A stretch of 64,000 bases of DNA from Candidatus Gastranaerophilales bacterium (GTDB lineage: Bacteria > Cyanobacteriota > Vampirovibrionia > Gastranaerophilales > Gastranaerophilaceae). Location: NCBI GenBank assembly GCA_944323695.1, contig CALUTI010000006.1, positions 1-64,000 of the forward strand, written 5' to 3'. Below the pieces are notes generated by a model. It ran no database searches and had not been told where the DNA came from. It saw only the letters and a program-made list of their open reading frames with translations. The position numbers and the translations under genes are program-made. Below, piece after piece: positions 37,102 through 46,115 of this stretch. The number at the start of each line of letters is the position of its first letter. The stretch's first letter is position 1.

Positions 37102-39604
37102 GCTTTTTCACCTCCGGAGCCTTCATCTTTCCGAAGAAAAATTGTGAAAGAACAGTTACGCCTAACAAGCCTGCACCGAAGCCGCCAAACATTTTCAGCC
37201 ATTTTCTTGTATTAAACATCTCCTTCATTGTTGTACTGAACATCTGGTCAGGCGCCATGCCCATCAATAAGAATTGTTTATATGATTTGGCGTTTTTATT
37301 CTGACTGTTTACAATATGGAAAGGTTTAAAGAAATAATCCGCATTACCGATTTCTTTTATAAAGTCCCGTCTGTAATCGGAAAGCTCATTTGCAATACTT
37401 CCACTTGAAATTAATTCAGATGTTTTCGGATGCAACTGATTTTCATATAGGAGTTTAACAACTTCTTTGAAGAAATTTTTATCCTGCGGCATATCAACCT
37501 TTCCGCCGTCAACAATTTTTCCTAAATATTTATTCTTAACTTTACCAGCTTCAACTTCTATGTTGTCAAAATCTGTTAAATTAGGTTTAGGATTTCTTGT
37601 TTTATAAAATTTAGTTATAAAGTCGGAAGTCGTACCTTCAATAGACATTCTTTTGGCCATTTCGACAACTTCTTCTTTAATCTCACGGGGCATAAAATCA
37701 TGTAATGCTGCGGTATGATTTTTTGAAATTGAATCTATATCTGCAATTCGTTTATAAAAATCTAAAGTATTTAACAATCTGTATAATGAACTTCTGATAC
37801 CTAAAAGTCTGTTAGACACAAAAGACAATTGAATATTTTTTGCAGAACCGAACGAACCATTCAAACGGTTAACCGTATTTGGCATTTTTATTCCTTTTTC
37901 TTCCAAAAGCTGCGGAATCTGCTCAAATATAGAATTTACGGTAGACTTATAACTGCCGCTTGAAGACGTATTAAGAGCTTCCATTTTTGAATCAAGCAGT
38001 GTTATTTTGTCTCTTAAAGCCTGAACAATCTTGTCATATTCGCCATTATCAGTTGAAACCACATTTTCAATCTTTTCACGAAGCAATTTACCTACCATTT
38101 TTCTATCATATCTGGTATCGGCAATTTCTTTATCAGAAATATTAAATAATTTCGGCAAACTTCCTGTTATATCATTCCAGGTGTTTGCAATAACAGTTTC
38201 AGGAGCAGCTGCGGATTTCAGGTAAACATATTCATCCAAAACAGCATTTTTAGCTTTAAAATCAGTGAAAATTGCAGATATTGCTTTAAGATTTTTTACA
38301 ACCTCAGGTGTTAATTTTGCATCAGAGGATGAATGTAATGCCTGTGCAATCGGATTATCAGTAATTTTCATATTAAACAATTTATTTATAATAAATTTTT
38401 CATCCAATGCCTTATTCGAATGTTCGGAATTATATTTTTTGATATTTTTTCTGATTTCAGTGCCGACAGACGCTAAAGCCTTTTTGACATCAACTTCTGA
38501 CATTTGAGGATTGAATTTATTTAAAATAGCCTTTATAGCATCCTTATCAGGTAAAACGCCGTCAACTTCAGCTGAAGAAAGGGTTTTACCAAGGAATTCA
38601 CGTGTATTTTCAAGGATTTTTCCTGCAGTTTCTTCCCCTATTACATATTTTTTGCCGTTAAGGCTTAAAATATCGTCTAAATCATCTTTAACTGCTTGTG
38701 AAGTCAGCGGATCAAAACCTTTTGATAAAATATCTTTAATTTTTTTCGTAAGCTCCGGTGTAAGTTCTTTATCCTGATTTATACTCAATAAATCATCCAG
38801 TGCTTTAGCAGAAGACAAATCTTTGAATTTTTCAGAAACTGCGCTTACATTTGAAAGCATATTATCAGCCTTTTTAGAACGCAAATTACCGAGATAAGAT
38901 TTAACAGGTTTTTCAGAAAGATTGCAAATCAATGCACTTAAAACAGGGGTTGCAAATCCTGCTGTCAGCATCCACATTGTGTTATTTTGTACTGCAATCT
39001 TCTTCATTTTTTCCTGAATAAAGTCCCTTCGGTTGTTCATGTCTTTCGGAACACCCATCCAGTCGCCTATTTTGTTTATTTTTTGGTCGCTATATAAAGA
39101 CCATGGCAAATATTGCGGATCCTGGAAAAACATTTTTTCTCTGCCGAAACTGTCTTCATATTTCTGTCTTATATTAAAACCATGTATCAATTGCGCAGGC
39201 CATTGAAGTGCAACTTTCGGCCATATAGACATTGCGGCAAAAAATGATGCCAAGCCGACAAACTCCATTGCTTTTGCAAGCGGAGCCTGTTTTCTTGTCA
39301 TCAAATATCCTGCTATCATAAGCCCGCCTATCTTCATGCCTATATCATTTACTTTACCTAACTCATGGTCATTTGCTTTTCCGGTAACAGATTTGCCTAA
39401 AGATTTTGCATCATAAGCAAGACTTTTGGCAGCAGCTGCAGGAGCGCTTAAAATACCGCTTTTAACTAAATGTCCTTTTGAAGGCAACGGCTTAATAAAT
39501 GTTCTGTTTGACAAAACATACTCAATATCAAGATTACGGTCTTTCTTGTCGGGCTGAACCGCAGGCATATTATTCAGATATGTTTGAATTAAATTCGGCC
39601 GCAT
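37094..39604 (-). CDS. Large membrane protein, unknown
   Basis: The 836-residue product has membrane helices near residues 92-105, 112-132, 225-248 and at the C-terminus (FGGFGAGLLGVTVLSQFFFG), separated by a long, mostly helical, charged middle part (about 260-790). It has no signal peptide. It lies one base after the 348-residue membrane protein and overlaps the GH13 gene, so the three are co-expressed. No family is recognised; the arrangement looks lineage-specific. Confidence 0.75.
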   Translation of the reverse strand: MRPNLIQTYLNNMPAVQPDKKDRNLDIEYVLSNRTFIKPLPSKGHLVKSGILSAPAAAAKSLAYDAKSLGKSVTGKANDHELGKVNDIGMKIGGLMIAGYLMTRKQAPLAKAMEFVGLASFFAAMSIWPKVALQWPAQLIHGFNIRQKYEDSFGREKMFFQDPQYLPWSLYSDQKINKIGDWMGVPKDMNNRRDFIQEKMKKIAVQNNTMWMLTAGFATPVLSALICNLSEKPVKSYLGNLRSKKADNMLSNVSAVSEKFKDLSSAKALDDLLSINQDKELTPELTKKIKDILSKGFDPLTSQAVKDDLDDILSLNGKKYVIGEETAGKILENTREFLGKTLSSAEVDGVLPDKDAIKAILNKFNPQMSEVDVKKALASVGTEIRKNIKKYNSEHSNKALDEKFIINKLFNMKITDNPIAQALHSSSDAKLTPEVVKNLKAISAIFTDFKAKNAVLDEYVYLKSAAAPETVIANTWNDITGSLPKLFNISDKEIADTRYDRKMVGKLLREKIENVVSTDNGEYDKIVQALRDKITLLDSKMEALNTSSSGSYKSTVNSIFEQIPQLLEEKGIKMPNTVNRLNGSFGSAKNIQLSFVSNRLLGIRSSLYRLLNTLDFYKRIADIDSISKNHTAALHDFMPREIKEEVVEMAKRMSIEGTTSDFITKFYKTRNPKPNLTDFDNIEVEAGKVKNKYLGKIVDGGKVDMPQDKNFFKEVVKLLYENQLHPKTSELISSGSIANELSDYRRDFIKEIGNADYFFKPFHIVNSQNKNAKSYKQFLLMGMAPDQMFSTTMKEMFNTRKWLKMFGGFGAGLLGVTVLSQFFFGKMKAPEVKKHD

Positions 39605-39605
39605 A

Positions 39606-40637
39606 CTAGTTCACCACATACTTTCTGTCTTTATCAATAACATTATCCGCACTAAGCTTGGAAGGTTTTTTAATATTTACAGCATTAATTACACCTAATA
39701 TTGATGATATGGCTGCCGCACCTATCATAACCTTACCTGCATGTTTTGCCCAGCCTGTTGCATTTTTCGGACCACGATACAATTCTTTTGCACTCTTTAT
39801 TGCACTATCTTTCAAAACTTTTAGCGAATGCTTAAACTTATTAAACTTCCAGAATTTTAAAGTGGCAACGTTAAAATAATCTTCCCAAGGGTTTTGGAAG
39901 GCATATGCTACACCGGCAGCTGCCCAAAAATATGATGACAATGTTTTTGCCATATCTGTTTTTGTAGCAATTTTGCGAATTACAGGCTTCATTTCCTGAT
40001 CAGAATCATTCAGGTTATCACCATAACCTATTTTTCTGGCAATATTGTCGTAATATTCATTTCTGTTTTCCCCATGGGCTTCAGATTTATAGAATAAATC
40101 CCAGCGCGGGAATTCTTTGCTCTCGTAGGCTTTATGATACTCAATACTTGTGATATCGGTATCATTAATACTATCCGGCAGTTCATAGTTTACTTTTGCA
40201 TAAGGAACTTCCGTATCAACTCCGGTCAGCCACTTGACAGGTGTAGTTACAAATGATTTAGTTACCGATTTTAATATTCCGTAAAATAATACTCCTAAAG
40301 CCATTTTACGACCAACTGCACCGGCTTTTGATCTGGCAAGCGGAGCAAAAAATTTGTTTGCAGAGTTAAAAACAGACATTAGCATTAAACTGCCGACAAC
40401 ATAAGGTACTGTGCCCATTGTCAAAAATTCGTAAAAGTTGGCGTTTCTGCTTCCCTTCAGCCCTTTTGCGGGATATAATGTCAATGCGTTGGTAAATTTA
40501 TCAAAACCAATTCGTGTTCTGTTTGCGAAATTATTTTCCAGCAGAGTATCCTTTGCATAAGGCAATTGTTTCCCTTCTGCATTATTATTACTTTTGAAAT
40601 TCACGCTATTATTAGAAATACTTATTGGTGAAATCAT
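39606..40637 (-). CDS. Membrane protein, unknown
   Basis: Start at 40637 (MISPISISNNSVNFKSNN) is chosen; the longer frame to 40652 adds only five residues without a clear ribosome site. The roughly 343-residue product has hydrophobic helices near residues 70-90, 110-125, 235-255 and 305-325. The N-terminus is polar and carries an SVNFK motif like the SVSFK near the start of the protein at 61212-61619. First gene of the GH13 operon. Family not recognised. Confidence 0.72.
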   Translation of the reverse strand: MISPISISNNSVNFKSNNNAEGKQLPYAKDTLLENNFANRTRIGFDKFTNALTLYPAKGLKGSRNANFYEFLTMGTVPYVVGSLMLMSVFNSANKFFAPLARSKAGAVGRKMALGVLFYGILKSVTKSFVTTPVKWLTGVDTEVPYAKVNYELPDSINDTDITSIEYHKAYESKEFPRWDLFYKSEAHGENRNEYYDNIARKIGYGDNLNDSDQEMKPVIRKIATKTDMAKTLSSYFWAAAGVAYAFQNPWEDYFNVATLKFWKFNKFKHSLKVLKDSAIKSAKELYRGPKNATGWAKHAGKVMIGAAAISSILGVINAVNIKKPSKLSADNVIDKDRKYVVN

Positions 40638-40729
40638 TTTTACTCCGCACACATTACGTATACTATAAAATCTGTCAAATTTTTTTTTGCCATGCCACTT
40701 TTTATATTTAACATTTTTTTACAATATTT

Positions 40730-41572
40730 TTATGCAAAAAGCGTAAAAAATACAGCCGTCAAAATACCTACTACAACACAGTAATAGCCAAATATCGCAA
40801 GAGAAAATCTTGCAACAAATTTAATAAAGTATTTAATACACAAATACCCCACAAGTCCGGAAACAAGTGTCCCGACAGCTATTGCATACCAATTATAGGT
40901 AAGCGCCTCATGCAAATCTATTTTTATAAACGGATAGACCATAGACGCACCGAGAATAATAGGAATACTCAACAGAAAAGAATATCTTGCAGCGGTTAAT
41001 CTGTCCAAACCGTTAAAAAGTCCGGTTGCAATTGTCCAGCCTGATCTTGAAAATCCCGGCAATGCTGCAATACCTTGAGCCAAACCTATTAATATTGAAC
41101 TTTTCAAATCTAAATCAGTTTTTGTCGCCATTCTTTTTGATCTGTATTCACTATAGAAAAGTACAATACCTGTTATAACAAGCAATATCCCGACTATTGC
41201 AGGAGAATATACAAGCTTTTCCGCAACTTTTTCCAACGGATATGCAACAACAATTGTTAATACGGTGCCTAAAATAATATACAAACCGAGCTTTGCATTT
41301 TTATCTGAAAAATCTTTTGTTTTTATACCGCACCACAAAGCCTTTAAAATCTCTGCAATTTCTTTTCTGAAAAATATCAAAACAGCAATTAATGTCCCGA
41401 AATGAAGCATAATATCAAAAAATATTTCTTCATTTGAATGCTGAACTATCTCAATTCCCTTAAAAACCTTGTAAAAATTTGATGTAAATACCAGATGACC
41501 TGAGCTTGAAATAGGCAAAAATTCACTCAAGCCCTGAACTATCCCCATTAAAATCGCCTGTAAAAAATTCAT
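40730..41572 (-). CDS. uppP: Undecaprenyl-diphosphatase (BacA/UppP)
   Basis: Recycles the C55 lipid carrier by removing a phosphate outside the membrane. The 280-residue integral membrane protein has both signature regions: GLSEFLPISSSGHLVF near residue 14 and GIAALPGFSRSGWTIATGL near residue 168. The start ATG follows queD by only 3 bases. It completes, with uppS at 14123-14851, the carrier pathway seen in this window. Confidence 0.96.
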   Translation of the reverse strand: MNFLQAILMGIVQGLSEFLPISSSGHLVFTSNFYKVFKGIEIVQHSNEEIFFDIMLHFGTLIAVLIFFRKEIAEILKALWCGIKTKDFSDKNAKLGLYIILGTVLTIVVAYPLEKVAEKLVYSPAIVGILLVITGIVLFYSEYRSKRMATKTDLDLKSSILIGLAQGIAALPGFSRSGWTIATGLFNGLDRLTAARYSFLLSIPIILGASMVYPFIKIDLHEALTYNWYAIAVGTLVSGLVGYLCIKYFIKFVARFSLAIFGYYCVVVGILTAVFFTLFA

Positions 41573-41575
41573 TTC

Positions 41576-41938
41576 TTATTCCTCTTCAAAATATGACGCA
41601 CAGGAAGTCTGTGTTTCCCATACAGAAACCTTGCTTAACTGAACTATTTTTTCTTTTAATTTCCAATAAATAAAACTTGCAATCATTTCGCTGGACGGGC
41701 TTTCACCTTTGAATTCCGGCAGCTCATTTATATCTTTATGATCCAGAATATCCAAAACCGCATTTAACTCACGCTTTAAAACTTTGTAATCAATTAAAAT
41801 ATTACTTTTATCAAGATTGTCACCTCTCACATAAGCCTCTACCATCCAATTGTGACCATGCTGATTTTCGCATTCTCCATCGTAATTCAAAAGATGATGA
41901 GCTGCTGCAAAAAATGCCTGTGTCTTAATCTCGTACAT
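41576..41938 (-). CDS. queD: 6-carboxytetrahydropterin synthase / PTPS family
   Basis: Queuosine (7-deazaguanine) pathway enzyme. The 120-residue product contains the zinc ligands FFAAAHHL and HGH, and the catalytic Cys in CENQHGHNW. LDHKDINEL and SSEMIASFIYWKL match the family C-terminus. It sits in a tight run with kdsC (4-base gap) and uppP (3-base gap). Other queuosine genes are not present here. Confidence 0.9.
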   Translation of the reverse strand: MYEIKTQAFFAAAHHLLNYDGECENQHGHNWMVEAYVRGDNLDKSNILIDYKVLKRELNAVLDILDHKDINELPEFKGESPSSEMIASFIYWKLKEKIVQLSKVSVWETQTSCASYFEEE

Positions 41939-41942
41939 TCAT

Positions 41943-42485
41943 CTACTCCTTATCAGCCTTAGGGCTGCTACCTTCACAAACTATATACTCTTTTTTAATC
42001 CCCTTACAATCAAGAATATAATCACAAAGTTCTCTTACCGCACCGCGTCCGCCGTTTTTTGAAGATACAAAATGACAAATTTCACGCACCTCGTCAACAG
42101 CATCATTCGGACAGCATGCCAGCCCAACTTTTTCCAGACAGCAAATATCCGGAAGATCATCCCCCATATATGAAATTTCATCATAAGAAAGATTATATTT
42201 CTGTCTCAATTCTTCAAGTGTCGGGAGCTTATATTTTTTACCCTGATGTAATTCGGTTATATTAAGATTTTTAGCACGATGAGCAACCGTTCCGTTATTT
42301 CTTGCGGTAATTATTGCGGTAACAAATCCAGCATTTGCCATTCTTACAAGCCCATGCCCGTCTTTTGCATTGAAGGTTTTGTATTCAACGCCATTTTCAT
42401 CATAAGTTACACTGCCGTCCGTCATAACTCCATCGACATCAAAAGCCATTAATTTAATCTTTTTAGCTCTCTCTTTTAAGTCCAT
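41943..42485 (-). CDS. kdsC: KDO 8-phosphate phosphatase
   Basis: HAD-family phosphatase of 180 residues that makes Kdo for LPS. Catalytic DVDG (MAFDVDGVMTDGSV, Asp16 and Asp18), ITARNNGT, and the DDLPDICCLEKVG motif are visible. A C-terminal NGGRGAVRELCDYIL matches KdsC. It overlaps kdsD by one base. Confidence 0.94.
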   Translation of the reverse strand: MDLKERAKKIKLMAFDVDGVMTDGSVTYDENGVEYKTFNAKDGHGLVRMANAGFVTAIITARNNGTVAHRAKNLNITELHQGKKYKLPTLEELRQKYNLSYDEISYMGDDLPDICCLEKVGLACCPNDAVDEVREICHFVSSKNGGRGAVRELCDYILDCKGIKKEYIVCEGSSPKADKE

Positions 42486-43471
42486 TATGCCACACCTGCT
42501 TTCAAGATATCATGAATATGTATAACACCTATGGGTTTATCGCTGCTGTCAACAACTGCAAGAGCAGTAATTGAATATTTTTCCATTAAATGAAGTGCGC
42601 TTGCCGCATATTCTTCACCTGAAATTCTTTTCGGATTAACTGTCATAACATCTTTTACCAATAAAGAAACAGTGTCCGGATATTTTATCAAAGTTCTTCT
42701 GATATCACCATCTGTCAAAACCCCTGCAAGCTTGCCGGAAGCATTCACAATCATTGCCATACCAAGCTTGAATTTTGAAATAGTTTCAATAACGCTGGTA
42801 AAGGTATCATTTTCGTGGACAATCGGAAGTCTTTCCGGATCAGAAAGCATCAAGTCTTTAACATGATATAAAAATCCTTTGCCCAACGCGCCTGACGGAT
42901 GGAAAATTAAGAAATCTTCTTCTGAAAATCCGCGTTTTTCCAAAAGACAAACCGCAAGAGCATCACCCATTGCAAGAGTAGCTGTTGTACTTGCCGTAGG
43001 AGCTTTATTCAAAGGACATGCCTCACGTTCAACCGCGATATCAAGCACCACATCACTTGCTTTTGCAAGAGTTGATGCCATATTCCCTGTCATACCTATC
43101 ATAGGAACACCAAATCTTTTGATAAGCGGTAAAAGATTCATCAATTCCTGAGTTTCGCCGCTGTTTGAAATTGCAATTATCACATCATCACGTGTTATGA
43201 CCCCTGAATCACCGTGAGTACTTTCTGCAGGGTGCAAAAAGTAAGACGGAGTTCCGGTAGAAGATAATGTGGCAGCTATTTTTTTGCCGATTAAACCGGA
43301 TTTTCCCATACCGGTCACAATAACTCTTCCCTTGCAGGCATATAAAAGCTCTATTGCCTTATCAAAGTTATCACCTATTCTGTCGATTAGCTTAATAATA
43401 GAATCCGCTTCTATTTTTAATACGTCTTTTGCTAAGTCATTTATTGATTTTACACTCATAATACTTCCCAT
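42485..43471 (-). CDS. kdsD: Arabinose-5-phosphate isomerase
   Basis: Converts ribulose-5-phosphate to arabinose-5-phosphate, the first Kdo step. The 328 residues hold an N-terminal SIS domain (RVIVTGMGKSGLIGKKIAAT, then ISNSGETQELMNLLP) and two CBS domains (about 205-260 and 275-328). The start could be ATG 43471 (GGGGG 7 bases upstream) or ATG 43459 (MSVKSIND). The gene order kdsD-kdsC-queD-uppP is one operon. Confidence 0.93.
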   Translation of the reverse strand: MGSIMSVKSINDLAKDVLKIEADSIIKLIDRIGDNFDKAIELLYACKGRVIVTGMGKSGLIGKKIAATLSSTGTPSYFLHPAESTHGDSGVITRDDVIIAISNSGETQELMNLLPLIKRFGVPMIGMTGNMASTLAKASDVVLDIAVEREACPLNKAPTASTTATLAMGDALAVCLLEKRGFSEEDFLIFHPSGALGKGFLYHVKDLMLSDPERLPIVHENDTFTSVIETISKFKLGMAMIVNASGKLAGVLTDGDIRRTLIKYPDTVSLLVKDVMTVNPKRISGEEYAASALHLMEKYSITALAVVDSSDKPIGVIHIHDILKAGVA

Positions 43472-43587
43472 AATGTAACCCCCACAAAATAATTATACAA
43501 TAAATATCCGTTAAAAGTATTAAAAAAATATAAATTTTTAAAGTTTTTAAAACTTTTTTACGACTTTTTGCTCAAAAGAGGGGAAAT

Positions 43588-43872
43588 ATGGCTCAAAATA
43601 TAACAAAAAGTAAATTTTTAGACTTAAATTGCGGCAATTCGCAGCAAATTTTAGAAAATATTCAAAAATACATAAATAAATTTGACTGTCCCGAGATGAC
43701 TCTGGACTTATCAAAATTAAATATACTTGATGCCGCGAAAGTTATGGTATTGTCCTCGGCTTACCATTATAAGAAATACCCCGAAGGCAAGCTCAAATGC
43801 CGTGTCCGGTCTGACAGCGTAAAACATCTCGTTTCCAACTTTTCAACAATTAATTTGGAAGTTATTAATTAA
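43588..43872 (+). CDS. Small STAS-like protein, tentative
   Basis: A 94-residue protein with no signal peptide. The stretch MTLDLSKLNILDAAKVMVLS resembles the STAS/anti-sigma-antagonist core strand and loop, but the usual phosphoserine is not obvious. AGGGG lies upstream. An 87-base segment of this gene (43738-43824) is duplicated exactly at 45980-46066. It converges on the sixth prepilin gene with a 4-base overlap. Confidence 0.6.
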   Translation: MAQNITKSKFLDLNCGNSQQILENIQKYINKFDCPEMTLDLSKLNILDAAKVMVLSSAYHYKKYPEGKLKCRVRSDSVKHLVSNFSTINLEVIN

Positions 43873-44903
43873 TTTTCCATACAAATGACTTTTTTGGACC
43901 CACTTTTACCTGAACACAAACGTTGATATTCATACTTATCGCCACCACGCCAAGAAATTCTAATCATAAGAGCATTTGAATAATTACCACCATATGCGCT
44001 TGGACAATTAGCAGGATAATCTACCCAATAATCGCTGATAGAATAATTGCCTGGGTATTGATTAAATATATTAAGTGCTTCATTATAATTTGGAAGCCGC
44101 ATGCCGGCTTCACTACATTGTTTGTTTGCTCCTGCCCATTTATCATTGGTGTTGCCGGATGGATAATCTCCACAGTATTTATAATCAGGTGTATTAACGG
44201 CACTTTCAGAACAATCGACTACTGTACCTCCAGAAAATTCCATTACACATTTGCCATTATAATCATTCCCCGCACAAATATTTAACGCCACATTTAGACC
44301 CCTGATATCTCCTGCATTATCAAAAAATTTATTTGGTTTCCCAAAACCGGATACATCATACAAAATTGAAAGGGCATCTGTTCCAATGCTTATATTATCT
44401 TTATCACCTCCTATTGAAATTATATCATTACTAAATGTATCAGACTTTGCATTTTTATTATAAGCAATAATCGCATTAATGCCATTTGCAAATTGAACTC
44501 CAACAGTTTCTGAGCCATATTCTTCATGACCAATTTGTTTAGAAGTTTTCAATTTTTCAATATCAAAAACTTCTTGATTTTCTCCAACATGAATTTCTTT
44601 TGAAAAACAATCAGTTACGTTTTCACAAACATTTATTATTTTCAAATTCTTTCCAAGTTCTTCAACAAACTGTGCAGTACTACTATATCCGGATAATTTG
44701 TTTTGCATATTCATAACCTTCAGTGCTTCGCCTAACTTCCTGTTAAAAACATTAGAAGCATTATTCCAAGATTTTTTCTGATAATCTTGTACTAATGTCG
44801 GGATTGTCATTACCGCCACAACACCTATTATTCCTAATGTTATCAATACCTCGGCAAGTGTAAAACCAGAGCCCTTTTTATATTTTTTTATCATTCCAAA
44901 CAT
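43869..44903 (-). CDS. Prepilin-like protein 6, ordinary leader, no G tract
   Basis: Start ATG at 44903 has a strong AGGAGG 5 bases upstream; the longer frame to 44942 lacks one. The leader MFGMIKKYKKGSG is short and positively charged, and cleavage before FTLAEVLITLGIIG is expected. The mature part, about 330 residues, has many cysteines and ends in a domain with SGTVVDCSE and ISDYWVDYPANCPS. It shows how these genes look without the switch. The mature part after the helix (SWNNASNVFNRKLGEALKVMN) is similar to prepilin gene 5 (TWSTSASVFERKLEEALKTM), so the two are close paralogs. Confidence 0.88.
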   Translation of the reverse strand: MFGMIKKYKKGSGFTLAEVLITLGIIGVVAVMTIPTLVQDYQKKSWNNASNVFNRKLGEALKVMNMQNKLSGYSSTAQFVEELGKNLKIINVCENVTDCFSKEIHVGENQEVFDIEKLKTSKQIGHEEYGSETVGVQFANGINAIIAYNKNAKSDTFSNDIISIGGDKDNISIGTDALSILYDVSGFGKPNKFFDNAGDIRGLNVALNICAGNDYNGKCVMEFSGGTVVDCSESAVNTPDYKYCGDYPSGNTNDKWAGANKQCSEAGMRLPNYNEALNIFNQYPGNYSISDYWVDYPANCPSAYGGNYSNALMIRISWRGGDKYEYQRLCSGKSGSKKVICMEN

Positions 44904-44930
44904 TTTACCTCCTGATAAAAGTAGACCATA

Positions 44931-44988
44931 TTTACGTATCAACAGTACGTATAATTTACAAAAATTTACGTATAGACTGTACGTATGG
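44931..44988 (+). promoter_or_regulatory. Twin 24-bp operator-like repeats before XRE gene
   Basis: Two copies of TTTACGTATNNACNGTACGTATNN at 44931-44954 and 44965-44988 match at 19 of 24 positions, with starts 34 bases apart. Each has two TACGTA half-sites. A TATAAT at 44950-44955 overlaps the first copy and the XRE start codon lies in the second. This fits autoregulation by the XRE protein and control of the divergent prepilin gene. Confidence 0.7.
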
Positions 44989-45194
44989 ACTTTTATACCG
45001 AATTAGGGAAAAATATTAAAAAAAGACGCAAAGAGCTTAATTTAACGCAGCAGGAACTCGCGGATAAATTAGACATGTCTTTGAATTTTGTCGGAAAAAT
45101 TGAAGTTGCGTTTTCCAAACCTTCACTTGATACACTTATTGAAATTGCCAAGGCATTAGATACGACGGTTTCTCATCTTACAAAATTTGAATAG
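44985..45194 (+). CDS. XRE-family HTH regulator
   Basis: A 69-residue DNA-binding protein consisting almost only of a Cro/C1 helix-turn-helix (RKELNLTQQELADKLDMSL, then VGKIE). No Shine-Dalgarno is visible, so translation may be inefficient or leaderless. It lies between the prepilin gene (divergent) and a HEPN/MNT pair (same strand, 43 bases on), so it could control any of them. Confidence 0.88.
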   Translation: MDFYTELGKNIKKRRKELNLTQQELADKLDMSLNFVGKIEVAFSKPSLDTLIEIAKALDTTVSHLTKFE

Positions 45195-45237
45195 TCTTAA
45201 AGTTGACAGTATGACATCAAAAATATATAATTAAACT

Positions 45238-45633
45238 ATGGACTACACAATGAATATTACGGCACTTCAAAATGCTCTTAAAAGTTTAAAAGATGCTTAT
45301 ACGGAATATAACAAAACACAAAATGAATATGTAAGGGATTCGGTTATTCAAAGATTTGAATATACATACGCTCTGGCAATAAAATTTATTCAAAGATATA
45401 TAGAGTTGAACATTCCGAATCAGGAAGACTTAAGTACTTTGACCTTCAACCAGTTAATCCGTCGTGCAAATGAAATGGGTATACTTCTTAGTAATCTTGA
45501 GCAATGGATTGTATTCAGACAAAAAAGGAACATTACATCACATACTTATAATATAGAAAAGGCAAAAGAAGTTATCTCTATTGTAGGGCAATTTATTGAA
45601 GAAATAGGATTTTTGGTGGATAAAATAAAATGA
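45238..45633 (+). CDS. HEPN-domain toxin (HepT-like)
   Basis: A 131-residue all-helical protein of the HI0074/HepT type. The RNase signature Rx4H is present as RNITSH near residue 99, following FRQK. In known HepT/MntA pairs the HEPN protein is an RNA-cutting toxin that is AMPylated and silenced by its MNT partner. It overlaps the MNT gene by 4 bases. Confidence 0.83.
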   Translation: MDYTMNITALQNALKSLKDAYTEYNKTQNEYVRDSVIQRFEYTYALAIKFIQRYIELNIPNQEDLSTLTFNQLIRRANEMGILLSNLEQWIVFRQKRNITSHTYNIEKAKEVISIVGQFIEEIGFLVDKIK

Positions 45634-45932
45634 TTTACCTTGAAGAAAAATATTTGAATATTGTCAAAAAAATTTTATCCGATTTTAATCAAAACATAGA
45701 TAAGGTATATGTTTTTGGTTCCCGCACCAGAAAAAACCACAAAAAATATTCTGATTTGGATTTGGCTGTAAAATTTACCGCTGATGCGGATAAAAATACT
45801 CTGCTATTTTTAAAAGACGCATTTGAAAACTCCTCATTGCCTATCAATGTTGATATTATAGATTTGGACGACATTTCAGATGAATTCAAAAATGCAATAT
45901 CCCAAAATTTGACTGATTTTAATATGATTTAA
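45630..45932 (+). CDS. MNT-type nucleotidyltransferase antitoxin (MntA-like)
   Basis: A 100-residue minimal nucleotidyltransferase with the motif VFGSRTRKNHKKYSDLDLAV, which holds the GS and DxD metal-binding residues, and a third acidic residue in NVDIIDLDDI. Partner of the preceding HEPN protein. The last codons (NMI then TAA) lie at the start of a 67-bp sequence repeated before rpmI. Confidence 0.85.
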   Translation: MIYLEEKYLNIVKKILSDFNQNIDKVYVFGSRTRKNHKKYSDLDLAVKFTADADKNTLLFLKDAFENSSLPINVDIIDLDDISDEFKNAISQNLTDFNMI

Positions 45933-45990
45933 CAAACTGCTTGCAAAATAAAATTTGTTATAATTATAATACTTAGCCAAAAGTTATGGT
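45924..45990. repeat. Direct repeat 1 of rpmI leader
   Basis: About 67 bases, from the end of the MNT gene (ATGATTTAACAAAC...) to AAAGTTATGG, nearly identical to 47034-47106. It joins directly to the duplicated STAS-like fragment at the shared AAAGTTATGG. Confidence 0.75.
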
Positions 45991-46114
45991 ATTGTCCTCG
46001 GCTTACCATTATAAGAAATACCCCGAAGGCAAGCTCAAATGCCGTGTCCGGTCTGACAGCGTAAAAAATTTTGTCTCCGGATTTGCCGCAGTAAATCTCG
46101 AAGTACCGGAATAA
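45979..46114 (+). pseudogene. 5'-truncated copy of the STAS-like gene
   Basis: The first 87 bases (45980-46066) are identical to 43738-43824. The following 48 are homologous at the protein level (KNFVSGFAAVNLEVPE versus KHLVSNFSTINLEVIN), so this is not a simple recent copy. It lacks the 5' half and begins at the AAAGTTATGG junction. An in-frame ATG would give about 43 codons without a ribosome site. It converges on prepilin gene 4 exactly as the full copy converges on prepilin gene 6. Confidence 0.7.
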
Positions 46115-46115
46115 T

